Source: Paraburkholderia sp. Tr-20389 (GTDB taxonomy: Bacteria > Pseudomonadota > Gammaproteobacteria > Burkholderiales > Burkholderiaceae). From it: DNA of 64,000 bases. Numbering within the stretch: position 1 is the stretch's first letter; each line of letters begins with the position of its first letter. Below the pieces are notes generated by a model. It was given only the letters and a program-made list of their open reading frames with translations, did not search any database and was not told the origin of the DNA. The stretch spans positions 434,001-498,000 of the forward strand of contig NZ_JAAGPD010000001.1 of NCBI RefSeq assembly GCF_017104565.1, written 5' to 3'. This document shows, piece by piece, positions 52,627 through 61,643 of this stretch. Position numbers and translations under genes: made by a program.

Positions 52627-54207
52627 ATGATCGGGCGGCTGACACGCATTTCCGCTTCTGTCGCACTGGGTTGCCTGGTGACAGTCGCGCCGGTATTGAC
52701 CAGCATCTATATCGCGCACGAAGACGCCGACCGTCGCGAACAGGCCGATTTGCAGCAATTTGCCGCGAAAGCTGTGATGCGCGCAGACCTCGTCACGTAT
52801 CAGGCCATTGCCGCCCTCGCCGATATGCAGGCAGCGCTCGGCGCACCCTGTTCGCCTGCCCGTATCGCGCAGCTTGCCCGCGTCATTTTCAATTACCGGT
52901 ATGTACAGGACGCAGGTGAATACAGTGGCAGCCAGTACCTGTGCTCGCCGCTTTTGGGCGACGTCCGGACGCGGCATCTGACGATGCCGCCGCCAAGCTG
53001 GCACAGCAGCGACGGCTACCTGATCTGGCTCAGGCAAAAGAACCCGCTGAGCAACGTGCGTCAGGATATTCAGATCGGCCGTGACGGAAACTATGTGTCG
53101 ATTGACGCGCAGTCCTACGTCGACGTGATCGATCCTGCCCAGCGGCCCATCGCGGCGATCCAGAGCGAATCTGGGCTGGTCATCGCGCTGTCACCTGGCG
53201 CCGACGGCGACGATATGCTTCGCGCATGGAAGCTGGGCGGACACATGGACAGCACGCAATGGCACTACGCCGTCGACCGTTCGTCGAGCCGCCCTCTTGC
53301 TGTGGTCGTCAAGTCGCCACGCAGCAGCCTGTTCGAGAACTGGAGCGGATTGCTCGCGATGTGGCTTGCGGTTGGCATCCTGATCGGCGGGCTGCTCGGC
53401 TGGATCGCGTTCCGGCTGATCTCACAACAGATCTCCTTCCCGGCGACACTCAAATGGGCTATCGCTCGCAAGAAGATCGACGTGGTGTACCAGCCCATCG
53501 TCCGCCTCGCGAGCGGCGAATGCGTCGGCGTCGAAGCACTGGTCCGATGGAAGTTCGATGGGCGGGACATATCGCCGGAAATCTTCGTTGCGGTTGCCGA
53601 GCAAAACGGTCTCATCCAGCCACTCACCGATCTCGTGCTGAACCGGACCATCGACAGCATGGCGAAGTACCTGCGCTCGCATCCATCGTTCTACGTTTCG
53701 ATCAATGTCAGCAGCGAAGATCTGCGTACGCGCCGCTTCCTGGATGTGATCGCCGCGCAGACTGAGGGATTGGGCATCCGGCCCGGACAGATCAGGATCG
53801 AAGCGACCGAGCGAAGCTTCATGGACGCCGACGCGACGAGAGAAACCATCACGGCGTTCCGGAATGCCGGTCATCCGGTCTACATCGACGACTTCGGAAC
53901 GGGATATTCCAGCCTTTCCTATCTGCAATCCTTCACCATCGACGTTCTCAAAATCGACAAATCATTCATCGACACCATCGGTCAGGACGCGGCATCGAGC
54001 ATCGTCGCGCCGCACATCATCGAGATCGCGCACGATCTGGGTGTGGAAATAGTCGCGGAGGGTATCGAGCGGGAAGTCCAGGTCGAATATCTGATGCAGC
54101 GCGGCGTGCAGTATGGGCAAGGCTGGTTTTTCGCCAGGGCCATGCGCGTTGGCGATCTCTTCGACTGGCTGGAAGGAGTTGGCTCGACGCTTGAAGCGGC
54201 AAAGTAG
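52627..54207 (+). CDS. CSS-motif EAL-domain c-di-GMP phosphodiesterase
   Basis: A 526-residue inner-membrane phosphodiesterase. TM1 is at about residues 5-27 and TM2 near 240-265. Between them lies a periplasmic CSS-type sensor with Cys75 (APCSP) and Cys106 (LCSP), as in the PdeC class, where the cysteines are redox-sensitive. The cytoplasmic EAL domain has all catalytic motifs: EALVRW, NVSSEDL, EATERS, DDFGTGYSS, KIDKSFI, EGIE and QGWFF. It should hydrolyse c-di-GMP and favour motility over biofilm. ATG at 52627 has GGAGG 8 nt upstream. Confidence 0.92.
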   Translation: MIGRLTRISASVALGCLVTVAPVLTSIYIAHEDADRREQADLQQFAAKAVMRADLVTYQAIAALADMQAALGAPCSPARIAQLARVIFNYRYVQDAGEYSGSQYLCSPLLGDVRTRHLTMPPPSWHSSDGYLIWLRQKNPLSNVRQDIQIGRDGNYVSIDAQSYVDVIDPAQRPIAAIQSESGLVIALSPGADGDDMLRAWKLGGHMDSTQWHYAVDRSSSRPLAVVVKSPRSSLFENWSGLLAMWLAVGILIGGLLGWIAFRLISQQISFPATLKWAIARKKIDVVYQPIVRLASGECVGVEALVRWKFDGRDISPEIFVAVAEQNGLIQPLTDLVLNRTIDSMAKYLRSHPSFYVSINVSSEDLRTRRFLDVIAAQTEGLGIRPGQIRIEATERSFMDADATRETITAFRNAGHPVYIDDFGTGYSSLSYLQSFTIDVLKIDKSFIDTIGQDAASSIVAPHIIEIAHDLGVEIVAEGIEREVQVEYLMQRGVQYGQGWFFARAMRVGDLFDWLEGVGSTLEAAK

Positions 54208-54288
54208 TAAAGGCAGCTACGAAAGCTCAATCTCCCGGCAATCAAGTCGATGCAAATCGCGACTGCCGAAACCAAAGAGAGGTCCGAT

Positions 54289-55092
54289 ATGTACCCTCTT
54301 CCTGCTGCGTTGATCGTATTGGCACTCCTGCTGGCGGGTGCCCTGATCGGCGTCGTTATTCGACCGCTATTGCCGGAAGAGCACAAGGCTCATCAGACGG
54401 TGCAACTCGTGCACCTGATCGACGGCATGCTTGTCACGTTCGCAGCACTCGTGCTTGGACTGATGACCGCGTCGGCGAAGACCACATTCGACAATGCATC
54501 CGATGACTTCCGCGTGCTCGCTTCAGACCTGGTCCAGTTCGACGACACTGCACGCCAGTATGGTCAGGAGGCCGACAGCGTGCGGCGACTCATGCAGACC
54601 TATGTCGCAGCGACGATCGCGAGCACCTGGCGCCACGAACCGCCGCCACCGGGAAGCTACTACCCAACGAGCCTCGCCCCGAAGGATGTCACTGAAAATC
54701 TGGACGATCCGCAACTCGACCGGATGCTTAACTCGGTAGGCCGTGAATGGCGTCGCCTTGTTGCACACGATCGCAGCCATCAGGATCTTCTCGATGACGG
54801 TCGCGAGCAGTTTTCGCGGGTCGTGCAGGCGCACTGGAAATTGATCCAGGAGGTCCACAGCTCGATTTCCCTGCCGTTTTTCATGACACTCGCGTTCTGG
54901 CTGTTTGTCATCTTCCTCAGTTTTGGGTTGGCGGCGCCCCGCAACATGCTGGTTCTCGTCACGATCATCCTGGGCGCGACCTCGATCGCGTCGGTCGCCT
55001 ATGTCATCGTCGACCTGGATACCCTGTTTCGCGGAATTATCGTGGTTTCGAGCCAGCCATTGCGTGACGCGCTTAACGCGTTGGTCCGCTAG
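54289..55092 (+). CDS. DUF4239-like membrane protein
   Basis: A 267-residue protein with two N-terminal helices (LIVLALLLAGALIGVVI; LIDGMLVTFAALVLGLMTASAK), a long polar middle domain and two C-terminal helices (FFMTLAFWLFVIFLSFGL; MLVLVTIILGATSIASVAYVIV). This layout matches the DUF4239 group, which has a bestrophin-like outline and unknown function. GAGAGG precedes the ATG at 54289. It follows the EAL gene by 81 bp on the same strand and could be co-transcribed. Confidence 0.78.
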   Translation: MYPLPAALIVLALLLAGALIGVVIRPLLPEEHKAHQTVQLVHLIDGMLVTFAALVLGLMTASAKTTFDNASDDFRVLASDLVQFDDTARQYGQEADSVRRLMQTYVAATIASTWRHEPPPPGSYYPTSLAPKDVTENLDDPQLDRMLNSVGREWRRLVAHDRSHQDLLDDGREQFSRVVQAHWKLIQEVHSSISLPFFMTLAFWLFVIFLSFGLAAPRNMLVLVTIILGATSIASVAYVIVDLDTLFRGIIVVSSQPLRDALNALVR

Positions 55093-55146
55093 CGTGTCGT
55101 CGCCGCTTCACAGAACGCATCGACCGGCACCGCTACCGCATGCGAC

Positions 55147-55878
55147 TCACGTCGCGCGCGGCGGCACGTCATTGTCGATACGGTTAGCATGCTGTCGCCG
55201 TCGTTTCAGCATGTAGCCGGTCAGAATGACGAATATCGCGCCGGCGATCTGCATGCCGTAGATCGCAACCGGAGAGTCGAGCAACGGCCAATGGTTTCCG
55301 GCAGGATCATTGACGATCAGGCCACCCGCAATCCAGCCGAGCAGCCCCGCGCCTAGCGTGACGATGATTGGGAAGCGGTCGAGCAGTTTCAACATGATCT
55401 GGCTGCACCACACGATGAGCGGGATGCTGACCAGCAGCCCGAAGATCACGAGTGGAATGCGGTGTCCGGGGTCGGCCTGTTCCGCCGCGCCGGCGATGGC
55501 GATCACGTTGTCGAGACTCATCACGACATCGGCCAGGATGATGGTCTTGATCGCGCCCATCATCTCGCCCGCCGACTTCACGTTCGCGTGCGGATCGTGC
55601 GCGGGCGCCATCAGGCGTACGCCGATCCACAGCAGCAGCACGCCGCCGGCCAGCTTCAGAAACGGCAGGTTCAGCAGCGCGACCACGAACGCGATCAGCA
55701 CCACACGCAGCAGTATCGCGCCGCCCGTACCCCACAGAACACAGAGCCGGCGTTGCCGTTCAGGCAGATCGCGACAGGCGAGCGCGATCACCACCGCGTT
55801 ATCGCCGCCCAGCAGCACGTCGATAACCAGTATCTCGACAACAGCGGTCCAATCGAGCGTGGCGAAAAATTGGAGCAT
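55147..55878 (-). CDS. TerC-family integral membrane protein
   Basis: A 243-residue protein with seven hydrophobic helices. The TerC signature VEILVIDVLLGGDNAVVIALACRDLP near the N terminus and a second LADVVMSLDNVIAIAGAAEQ in the middle are both present; their acidic residues form the conserved polar core. TerC proteins are linked to metal (manganese) efflux and tellurite resistance. It converges with the DUF4239 gene. Confidence 0.92.
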   Translation of the reverse strand: MLQFFATLDWTAVVEILVIDVLLGGDNAVVIALACRDLPERQRRLCVLWGTGGAILLRVVLIAFVVALLNLPFLKLAGGVLLLWIGVRLMAPAHDPHANVKSAGEMMGAIKTIILADVVMSLDNVIAIAGAAEQADPGHRIPLVIFGLLVSIPLIVWCSQIMLKLLDRFPIIVTLGAGLLGWIAGGLIVNDPAGNHWPLLDSPVAIYGMQIAGAIFVILTGYMLKRRRQHANRIDNDVPPRAT

Positions 55879-55917
55879 GGCAGTCGGTGCTATGAAGTCG
55901 TGCGACTGGCGACAGCG

Positions 55918-56547
55918 TCACCGGGGCCGTGCGATCGCGTTGAAAGCATCCGCAATGACGGGATCGGCTTGCGGCCACGGTGCATGAAGGCCAGAGGTAC
56001 CGCCCTGCGACGCGGTTGCGCCAGCGCGCACGAACACGCGCGCTCCGCGCCCGCCGCGGCTCGAAGCGATATATCGGGCAACCTGCAACGTACCTTCAGC
56101 GAGCATCTCGCGCGCGGCGATGAGTATTTCGTTGCGGCTCGTGCCCAGCCGCTCCGCCAGTTCAACCGCGGTGCACTCGCTGCCATCCGCCAATAGCGTC
56201 TCGATCCTGCTGGCGAGGCGCTCCGTCCGGCGTTTGTGCCCATTCAAAGCCGCTGGTTTCGTCGGCATCGCCATTGGTGAGGCTCGATGCCTGATCGCGT
56301 CCAGATCGCTTTGCACGTCTCTCGCGACCTTCCCTGGATTGCGAGCACGATAGCAACGCTGGTCGATATCGAGTCGGCAAAGCGGGTTCTCGAAGATCAC
56401 TGCCAGCTGGTCGACGCCGAAGCGAGCGCGCAGCGCACGCCACACGTCCTGCCAAGCGTCGCAGAGACCGCTGCGAGCGAGGTCGTAAGCGCTTTGTCTG
56501 ATCGATTCGCGCGTCTCGATGAGGTCCCAATTGATAGAACGCTTCAT
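55918..56547 (-). CDS. Hypothetical protein with probable winged-helix domain
   Basis: A 209-residue protein. The N-terminal ~75 residues are helical (WDLIETRESIRQSAYDLARSGLCDAWQDVWRALRARFG). Residues ~105-170 look like a winged helix (RLASRIETLLADGSECTAVELAERLGTSRNEILIAAREMLAEG). I do not recognise the family. It is 40 bp upstream of the TerC gene on the same strand and could be cotranscribed with it. A DNA-binding role is inferred only from the helix pattern. Confidence 0.65.
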   Translation of the reverse strand: MKRSINWDLIETRESIRQSAYDLARSGLCDAWQDVWRALRARFGVDQLAVIFENPLCRLDIDQRCYRARNPGKVARDVQSDLDAIRHRASPMAMPTKPAALNGHKRRTERLASRIETLLADGSECTAVELAERLGTSRNEILIAAREMLAEGTLQVARYIASSRGGRGARVFVRAGATASQGGTSGLHAPWPQADPVIADAFNAIARPR

Positions 56548-56920
56548 GACCGGGCGAAATCGTAGGGTGATACGGGACGGCGGGGCTGACGGGTCGTCCG
56601 ACGCATGGATCGGTCAACCACGCCGACGGCGGCAAGAAACCGGCGCGTTGTCATTCGCATTGCAATCCCCGAGCAGGAAAATGCGTCGAGTCAAGAATAT
56701 GCCTGACGCCCTGCGCGTGATATTGGACCTTGGTCCAATAGGGATGAGGAGCAGTCTGGGACACGCAAACACCACTTGAACTGGACCTACTTTCAGCTAC
56801 AACGTATCTAACGCTGGCGCCAGATCGACGTGGACGGCAAACCCTCGCGCGCCTCGTCAGTTCCAATCTCGAACGCGATGGCGGCATGCCGTGAACTCGA
56901 ACCTTCAGCCCGAGGAACCG
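56548..56920. promoter_or_regulatory. Divergent control region of the winged-helix gene and the amino-acid-binding-protein gene
   Basis: A 373-bp gap between divergent genes, with the perfect palindrome at 56722-56741 near its middle. No further gene is supported. Confidence 0.45.
56722..56741. repeat. Palindromic operator-like repeat, copy 2 (perfect)
   Basis: TATTGGACC-TT-GGTCCAATA is a perfect 20-bp palindrome. A two-mismatch copy lies at 52476-52495. It is about 180 bp upstream of both the winged-helix gene and the binding-protein gene. Confidence 0.6.
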
Positions 56921-57958
56921 ATGAAAACGCCGGCGTGGAGCTTCGTCGCAGCCGTCTGTGCTGCCCTGCTCGCGGCGCTGCTGGCTGTTCCGGCAATCAC
57001 CCTTGCCGCCGGATCGGAGACGCTGGCGCAGATCAAGGCGAGAGGTACGCTGCGATGCGGCGTCAGCGAAGGCATCGCCGGTTTTTCTGTGCAGGACGCG
57101 TCGGGCCGCTTTTCGGGCCTCGATGCCGATTTCTGCCGCGCGGTCGCCGCCGCTGCGCTAGGCGATTCCAACAAGGTGACCTTCGTCCCGCTCAAGACTT
57201 CGGCGCGCTTTCCCGCGCTCAGAACGGGCCGCATCGACCTGCTCGCGCGCAACACGACATGGACCCTGCTCAGGGAAGGAACGCTCGGCATCCAGTTCGC
57301 GGGCGTGCTCTTCTATGACGCGCAGGCGTTCATCGTGTCGACGAAGAACGGGGCTGCGCCCGCCTCCCTCAGGGGCGCAACCGTCTGCGTGCAGCAGGAC
57401 ACGACGAGCGAAGGCAATCTGATCGGCTATGCCAGCGCTAACTCGCTGGACGTGAAGCCGCTCGTCGTCGGCTCGGTCACGGAACTGGCGCAAGCCTTCT
57501 TTTCCGGCCGATGCAGCGCGGCCACCGCGGACGCATCGCTGCTCAGCGCGCTGAGGAGCCGCGCGCCCGGTGGCGCATCGACTGTCGAGATATTGCCCGA
57601 GCGCCTGTCGAAGCAGCCGCTCGGACCGGCCGTTCGCGGCGACGATGACGCATGGCTCGTGGTCGTGCGCTGGGTGCTTTTCACGCTGATTACAGCCGAG
57701 GAACTCGGCGTGACCCGCGAGAACTATCTGACGCGCATCCGCGATCCGCTCGTGGCGCGCGCGCTCGTGCCGGACGCCACCGTCACGGCGACACTCGGCA
57801 TCGAACCCGGCTGGACGCTCAGGGCGCTGCAGAGCGCGGGCAACTACGGCGAAATGTTCGAACGCAACCTCGGCGCGGGAAGTCCGCTTCGACTGGAGCG
57901 CGGACTCAACGATCTCTGGACGCACGGCGGTCTGATGTATGCACCGCCGATGCAATAG
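56921..57958 (+). CDS. General L-amino-acid ABC transporter binding protein (AapJ/BztA-like), orphan
   Basis: A 345-residue exported binding protein. The signal peptide (FVAAVCAALLAALLAVPAITLA) is followed by ETLAQIKARGTLRCGVSEGIAGFSVQDASGRFSGLDADFCRAVAAAALGD, the classic family-3 solute-binding opening of AapJ. ARNTTWTLLREGTLGIQFAGVLFYDAQAFIV and the C-terminal NYGEMFERNLG support AapJ/BztA membership. GAGG precedes the ATG at 56921. No aapQMP permease or ATPase gene is present; an ion-type carrier follows 18 bp downstream, an unusual partner. Confidence 0.9.
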   Translation: MKTPAWSFVAAVCAALLAALLAVPAITLAAGSETLAQIKARGTLRCGVSEGIAGFSVQDASGRFSGLDADFCRAVAAAALGDSNKVTFVPLKTSARFPALRTGRIDLLARNTTWTLLREGTLGIQFAGVLFYDAQAFIVSTKNGAAPASLRGATVCVQQDTTSEGNLIGYASANSLDVKPLVVGSVTELAQAFFSGRCSAATADASLLSALRSRAPGGASTVEILPERLSKQPLGPAVRGDDDAWLVVVRWVLFTLITAEELGVTRENYLTRIRDPLVARALVPDATVTATLGIEPGWTLRALQSAGNYGEMFERNLGAGSPLRLERGLNDLWTHGGLMYAPPMQ

Positions 57959-57976
57959 CGACGGCATGGACGGATC

Positions 57977-59317
57977 ATGAGCGACTGGCAAATCTATCTC
58001 GTGGTCGGAGTGTTCTCGGTGGTCATCCTCGTGATCGCCTTCGACCTGATCGACATGGCCGTGGCCGCGCTCGTCGGTGCGAGCGTCCTGATCGCACTGG
58101 GCATTCTCGAGGAGAAAGATCTGCTGGCCACGGCGCGCACGTCGGCGGGGCCCATCAGCCTGCTGTTCGGCGGCATGATCGTCGCGCGGATCCTCTCGAC
58201 CACGGGCCTGTTCGATCTGGTCGGCGACTTCTATCTCCGCGCGACGGCGGGCAGCGGCAAGCGCTTCCTGCTTCTGCTGATCCTGATCGTCGCGCCCTTG
58301 TGCGCCCTGCTTCCCAACGCCACCACGGTGATCCTGCTTGCGCCCATCATCGTTCGCGTGGCGCGGGCACTGGACATCGACATCGTCCCGCCGCTGATCC
58401 TTACCGCCATCCTCAGCAATGCCGCCGGCCTGCTGACGCTGGTCGGCGATCCCGCGACGTTCCTCGTGGGCAGTTCCATCGGCATGACCTTCGGCGAATA
58501 TCTGAGGCGGGCGAGTCTCGGTGGCGTGCTTGCGATTTTCGTGGTGATCCCGTTGCTGCCCGTGCTGATGCCCGGCATCTGGCGGATGACGAGACCCTTG
58601 CCGCCCCGCACCCCGCACGCGCAATTGAAGAGGCCCGTCTATGCCGTGTTCGCACTGGTGGTCCTCGTGCTCATGATGGTGCTGTTCGTGATGGGTGAAG
58701 AACTGCCGACCCGCATCGTCCCGCCCGTGGTCGCCGTCATCGCCAGTGCGCTCGCATTACTGGTGGCCTTCGCCTTCAAGGTCGAGCCGACCGAAAACGT
58801 GCTGCGCGACGTCGACTGGAAAACACTCCTGTTCCTGTCATGCATTTTCTGTCTCGTGCAAGGCATGGCCAAGACAGGCCTGCTGCAGGTCATGTCGGTC
58901 AAACTCTATGAAGTGTTCGGGACGCGCACGACGCTCGTTGCGCTCGCGATGATCGCCGGCATCGGCCTGCTGTCTTCCGTGCTCGCGAACGTGCCCGTCG
59001 CGGCCGCTTCGATCGTGATGGTCAAGGGTTATCTGGTCACGGCCGAATTCGTTCCCGACGCGGCGTTATCGGATCAGTTCACGCAGTGGCCGCCCGCGGT
59101 GATCCCCGTGTTCGTCGGAATGATGTACGGCGCGACGCTGGGCGGCAACGCGACGCTCGTCGGCTCGGCGGCCAATATCGTGGCTGCCGGGATATGTGCG
59201 CGAGAAGGCACGCCCGTCAGCTTCGGCCGGTTCCTGCGTTATGGATTACCGTTCACCGCGTGTCAGCTCGCGGTCGCGGCAGGTTATGTGATCGTGCTGA
59301 CAAAAGTGCTGCGTTGA
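57977..59317 (+). CDS. SLC13/ArsB-type anion transporter
   Basis: A 446-residue membrane protein with about 11 helices. The repeat hairpins LLPNATTVILLAPIIVRVAR and GLLTLVGDPATFLVGSS in the first half, and VLANVPVAAASIVMVKGYL and GATLGGNATLVGSAANIVAAGI in the second, are typical of the ion-transporter superfamily that includes SLC13 carriers, ArsB and NhaD. Substrate could be a dicarboxylate, arsenite or another anion. It lies between the orphan AapJ-like gene and a BON gene on the same strand, so all three may be cotranscribed. Confidence 0.88.
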   Translation: MSDWQIYLVVGVFSVVILVIAFDLIDMAVAALVGASVLIALGILEEKDLLATARTSAGPISLLFGGMIVARILSTTGLFDLVGDFYLRATAGSGKRFLLLLILIVAPLCALLPNATTVILLAPIIVRVARALDIDIVPPLILTAILSNAAGLLTLVGDPATFLVGSSIGMTFGEYLRRASLGGVLAIFVVIPLLPVLMPGIWRMTRPLPPRTPHAQLKRPVYAVFALVVLVLMMVLFVMGEELPTRIVPPVVAVIASALALLVAFAFKVEPTENVLRDVDWKTLLFLSCIFCLVQGMAKTGLLQVMSVKLYEVFGTRTTLVALAMIAGIGLLSSVLANVPVAAASIVMVKGYLVTAEFVPDAALSDQFTQWPPAVIPVFVGMMYGATLGGNATLVGSAANIVAAGICAREGTPVSFGRFLRYGLPFTACQLAVAAGYVIVLTKVLR

Positions 59318-59332
59318 ACCAGAGAGGCAATC

Positions 59333-59686
59333 ATGAAAGCATCTAACGTCGCAAGTTTGCTCGTCTTCATGGGATACGCGATGCTGACGCCGAACGTCCA
59401 TGCGCAGGCGTCCAACACCATGCCGATGGCGTCGAGTCCCGCTGCCGGTTCAGCGAAGGCGGCGCCATCCGACAAGCAGTTGGCTCGCGATGTGCGCAAG
59501 GCGTTGTCGAAAGCGCCCCACTTCAACGTGTCGAACGTGTTCGTCAAGGCGCGCGGCGGTGTCGTGACCTTATCCGGCAGCGTGTCCGACGGCGCCCAGA
59601 TCCAGCAGGCCACGGAAGTTACGATGGGCGTGCCGGGCGTAACGTCGGTCAGTAACCATCTGGTGATGTACACGAAAGGGTATTAG
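59333..59686 (+). CDS. Periplasmic BON-domain protein
   Basis: A 117-residue protein with a signal peptide (VASLLVFMGYAMLTPNVHA-QAS). A low-complexity Ala/Ser/Met linker leads to a BON domain at residues ~45-115 (LARDVRKALSKAPHFNVSNVFVKARGGVVTLSGSVSDG, ending GVPGVTSVSNHL). It is 15 bp after the SLC13-type gene. The domain resembles that of the protein at 32986. Envelope-stress or phospholipid binding is the general family role. Confidence 0.85.
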   Translation: MKASNVASLLVFMGYAMLTPNVHAQASNTMPMASSPAAGSAKAAPSDKQLARDVRKALSKAPHFNVSNVFVKARGGVVTLSGSVSDGAQIQQATEVTMGVPGVTSVSNHLVMYTKGY

Positions 59687-59764
59687 CGAAACAGCCCACC
59701 GCACGGCGGGCTGAATCCATGTCACGTGGCAGCCGGTGTCGTTCCCGGGAACACGCAGCGTCCC

Positions 59765-60766
59765 TTATGCCAGCCACTTCTTGATGTTGCCGGCCATCAC
59801 GTTCGTGGAAATGCCATAGCGATCGTGCAGCGTCGGCAGCGCACCCGCATCGAGGAACGCGTCGGGCAGCGCGATCTGCCTGTATGCGCAAGAAACGCCG
59901 GCGCTCAACAAGGTCGTCGCCACTGCTTCGCCGAGGCCGCCGATGACCGTATGATTCTCGGCGACGACGACCATCCGCCCCGATCGCTTCGCTTCGCGAA
60001 TGATGGTCGCGGTGTCCAGCGGCTTGATGGTCGGCACGTGCAGCACAGCGACATCCACGTTGTCCGCTTCGAGCGCCTTCGCGGTTTCGAGTGCGCGCAT
60101 CGTCATAATCCCCGACGAAATGATCAGCACATCCGCGCCGTCACGCAGCATCTTCGCCTTGCCGAGTTCGAACCGATAGTCGTACTCGTCCAGCACGGCA
60201 GGTACATTGCCGCGCAACAGGCGCGCATACACGGGCCCCTTGTGAGCCGCGATGGCGGGCACCATCTGCTCGATATCCAGCGCATCGCAGGGATCGATGA
60301 CGGTCATGTTCGGCATCGCGCGCATCAGCGCAAGATCTTCCGCGGCCTGGTGACTCGGACCATAACCCGTGGTCAAACCCGGCAGAGCGCAGACGATCTT
60401 CACATCCAGGTCGTCTTCGGCGATGGTCTGGTGAATAAAGTCGTACGCGCGCCGCGTCGCGAATACCGCGTACGTGGTGACGAACGGTTGTGCGCCTTCG
60501 TGAGCGAAGCCGGCCGCTGCGCCCATCAGCAACTGTTCGGCCATGCCCATCTGGTAGTAGCGCTCCGGAAACGCCTTCGCGAAGATGTGAAGGTCGGTGT
60601 ACTTGCCGAGATCGGCCGTCATGCCGATCACATTGGTTTTCGTACGCGCCAGCTCGGCAAGTGCGTGCCCGAACGGTGCCGAGCGCGTGAGCTGCCCTTC
60701 ACCTGCAATCGACGCGATCATCGCCGAGGTCTTCAGACGAGGCTTTTTATCGACGATCGAATTCAT
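59765..60766 (-). CDS. Transketolase, C-terminal subunit
   Basis: A 333-residue protein covering the pyrimidine-binding and C-terminal domains of a transketolase. The catalytic Glu is Glu77 in YYQMGMAEQLLMGAAAGFA. GYGPSHQAAEDLALMRAMPNMTVIDPCD and the C-terminal domain with VVVAENHTVIGGLGEAVATTLL are typical. It works only with the N-terminal subunit encoded just upstream; the two genes overlap by 4 bp (ATGA), ensuring equal translation. Split transketolases of this type serve specialised sugar or polyol pathways. Confidence 0.93.
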   Translation of the reverse strand: MNSIVDKKPRLKTSAMIASIAGEGQLTRSAPFGHALAELARTKTNVIGMTADLGKYTDLHIFAKAFPERYYQMGMAEQLLMGAAAGFAHEGAQPFVTTYAVFATRRAYDFIHQTIAEDDLDVKIVCALPGLTTGYGPSHQAAEDLALMRAMPNMTVIDPCDALDIEQMVPAIAAHKGPVYARLLRGNVPAVLDEYDYRFELGKAKMLRDGADVLIISSGIMTMRALETAKALEADNVDVAVLHVPTIKPLDTATIIREAKRSGRMVVVAENHTVIGGLGEAVATTLLSAGVSCAYRQIALPDAFLDAGALPTLHDRYGISTNVMAGNIKKWLA

Positions 60767-61614
60767 GCTTTTCTCCCTGCGAATGTTTCGTCAAGTGCTT
60801 CGAGCGCCAGCTTCCATTCGTGTGGATCGACGCGGATGAAATGATTCTTCTCGCGCTGTTCGAGGAACGGCACGCCGCAGCCCATCTTCGTGTCGCAGAC
60901 GATGATGCGCGGTTTGGCTTCCTTCAGGTTTCGCGCATTGTCGAATGCCTCTTTTACCGCGTCGATATCGTTGCCGTTCACACGCTGCACATACCAGCCG
61001 AAGGCTTCGAGCTTCGGCACGAGCGGCTCGAACGCCATGATCTGCGTCGATGGACCATCCGCTTGCTGATTGTTCACGTCGATCATCGCAATCAGGTTGT
61101 CGAGCTTCCAGTGTGCCGCCGACATCAGCCCTTCCCAGACCGCCCCCTCGTCGAGTTCGCCATCGGAGAAGAGCGTATAGACGAACGACTTCGAGCCCTT
61201 GCGCCGCAGGCCCAGGCAGCGGCCCACCGCGATCGTCAAACCTTGTCCCAAAGAGCCGCCGGACATCTCCATGCCGGGCGTGTAGCTAGCCATGCCGGAC
61301 ATCGGAAGACGGCTGTCGTCGCTGCCGTAGGTCTCGAGTTCTTCCTGAGGAAGAATCCCCGCTTCGAACAACGCCGCGTACAGCGCAATCGCGTAGTGAC
61401 CGTTCGACAGCAGGAAGCGGTCGCGCTCTTCCCAGTCGGGATCGTCGGAACGGTAGTTCATTGCGCCGAAGTACGAGACGGCCAGCACGTCAGCGATATC
61501 GAGTGCCTGCCCGATATAGCCTTGACCTTGTACTTCGCCCATCAAAAGGGCATTGCGTCGGATGCGATAGGCGCGCTCGGCGAGCGTCACATCCTCGATG
61601 ACGGGAGTACTCAT
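60763..61614 (-). CDS. Transketolase, N-terminal (TPP-binding) subunit
   Basis: A 283-residue protein carrying the diphosphate-binding domain. The TPP motif begins with SDGELDEG (residues 150-157) and ends with Asn181-Asn182. HYAIALYAALFEAGILP and MEMSGGSLGQGL, usual in transketolase N domains, are present. With the downstream subunit it forms a thiamine-dependent ketol transferase. The ATG at 61614 is better spaced from GGAG (8 nt) than that at 61620. It follows the MFS carrier by ~30 bp in an operon with no visible sugar kinase. Confidence 0.92.
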   Translation of the reverse strand: MSTPVIEDVTLAERAYRIRRNALLMGEVQGQGYIGQALDIADVLAVSYFGAMNYRSDDPDWEERDRFLLSNGHYAIALYAALFEAGILPQEELETYGSDDSRLPMSGMASYTPGMEMSGGSLGQGLTIAVGRCLGLRRKGSKSFVYTLFSDGELDEGAVWEGLMSAAHWKLDNLIAMIDVNNQQADGPSTQIMAFEPLVPKLEAFGWYVQRVNGNDIDAVKEAFDNARNLKEAKPRIIVCDTKMGCGVPFLEQREKNHFIRVDPHEWKLALEALDETFAGRKA

Positions 61615-61643
61615 TTGCATGTCTCCAGATAAAAAGTTTCGAT

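Noticed and set aside
52259-52666. A 135-codon minus-strand open frame in the EAL upstream region sharing a WTKVQY string with another frame at 56651-56887
   Set aside because: The shared residues are only the translation of the duplicated 20-bp palindrome; the rest is unrelated and no ribosome site is seen.
57158-58624. A 488-codon minus-strand open frame opposite the AapJ-like and SLC13-type genes
   Set aside because: Spans two real genes and is dominated by charged low-complexity sequence.
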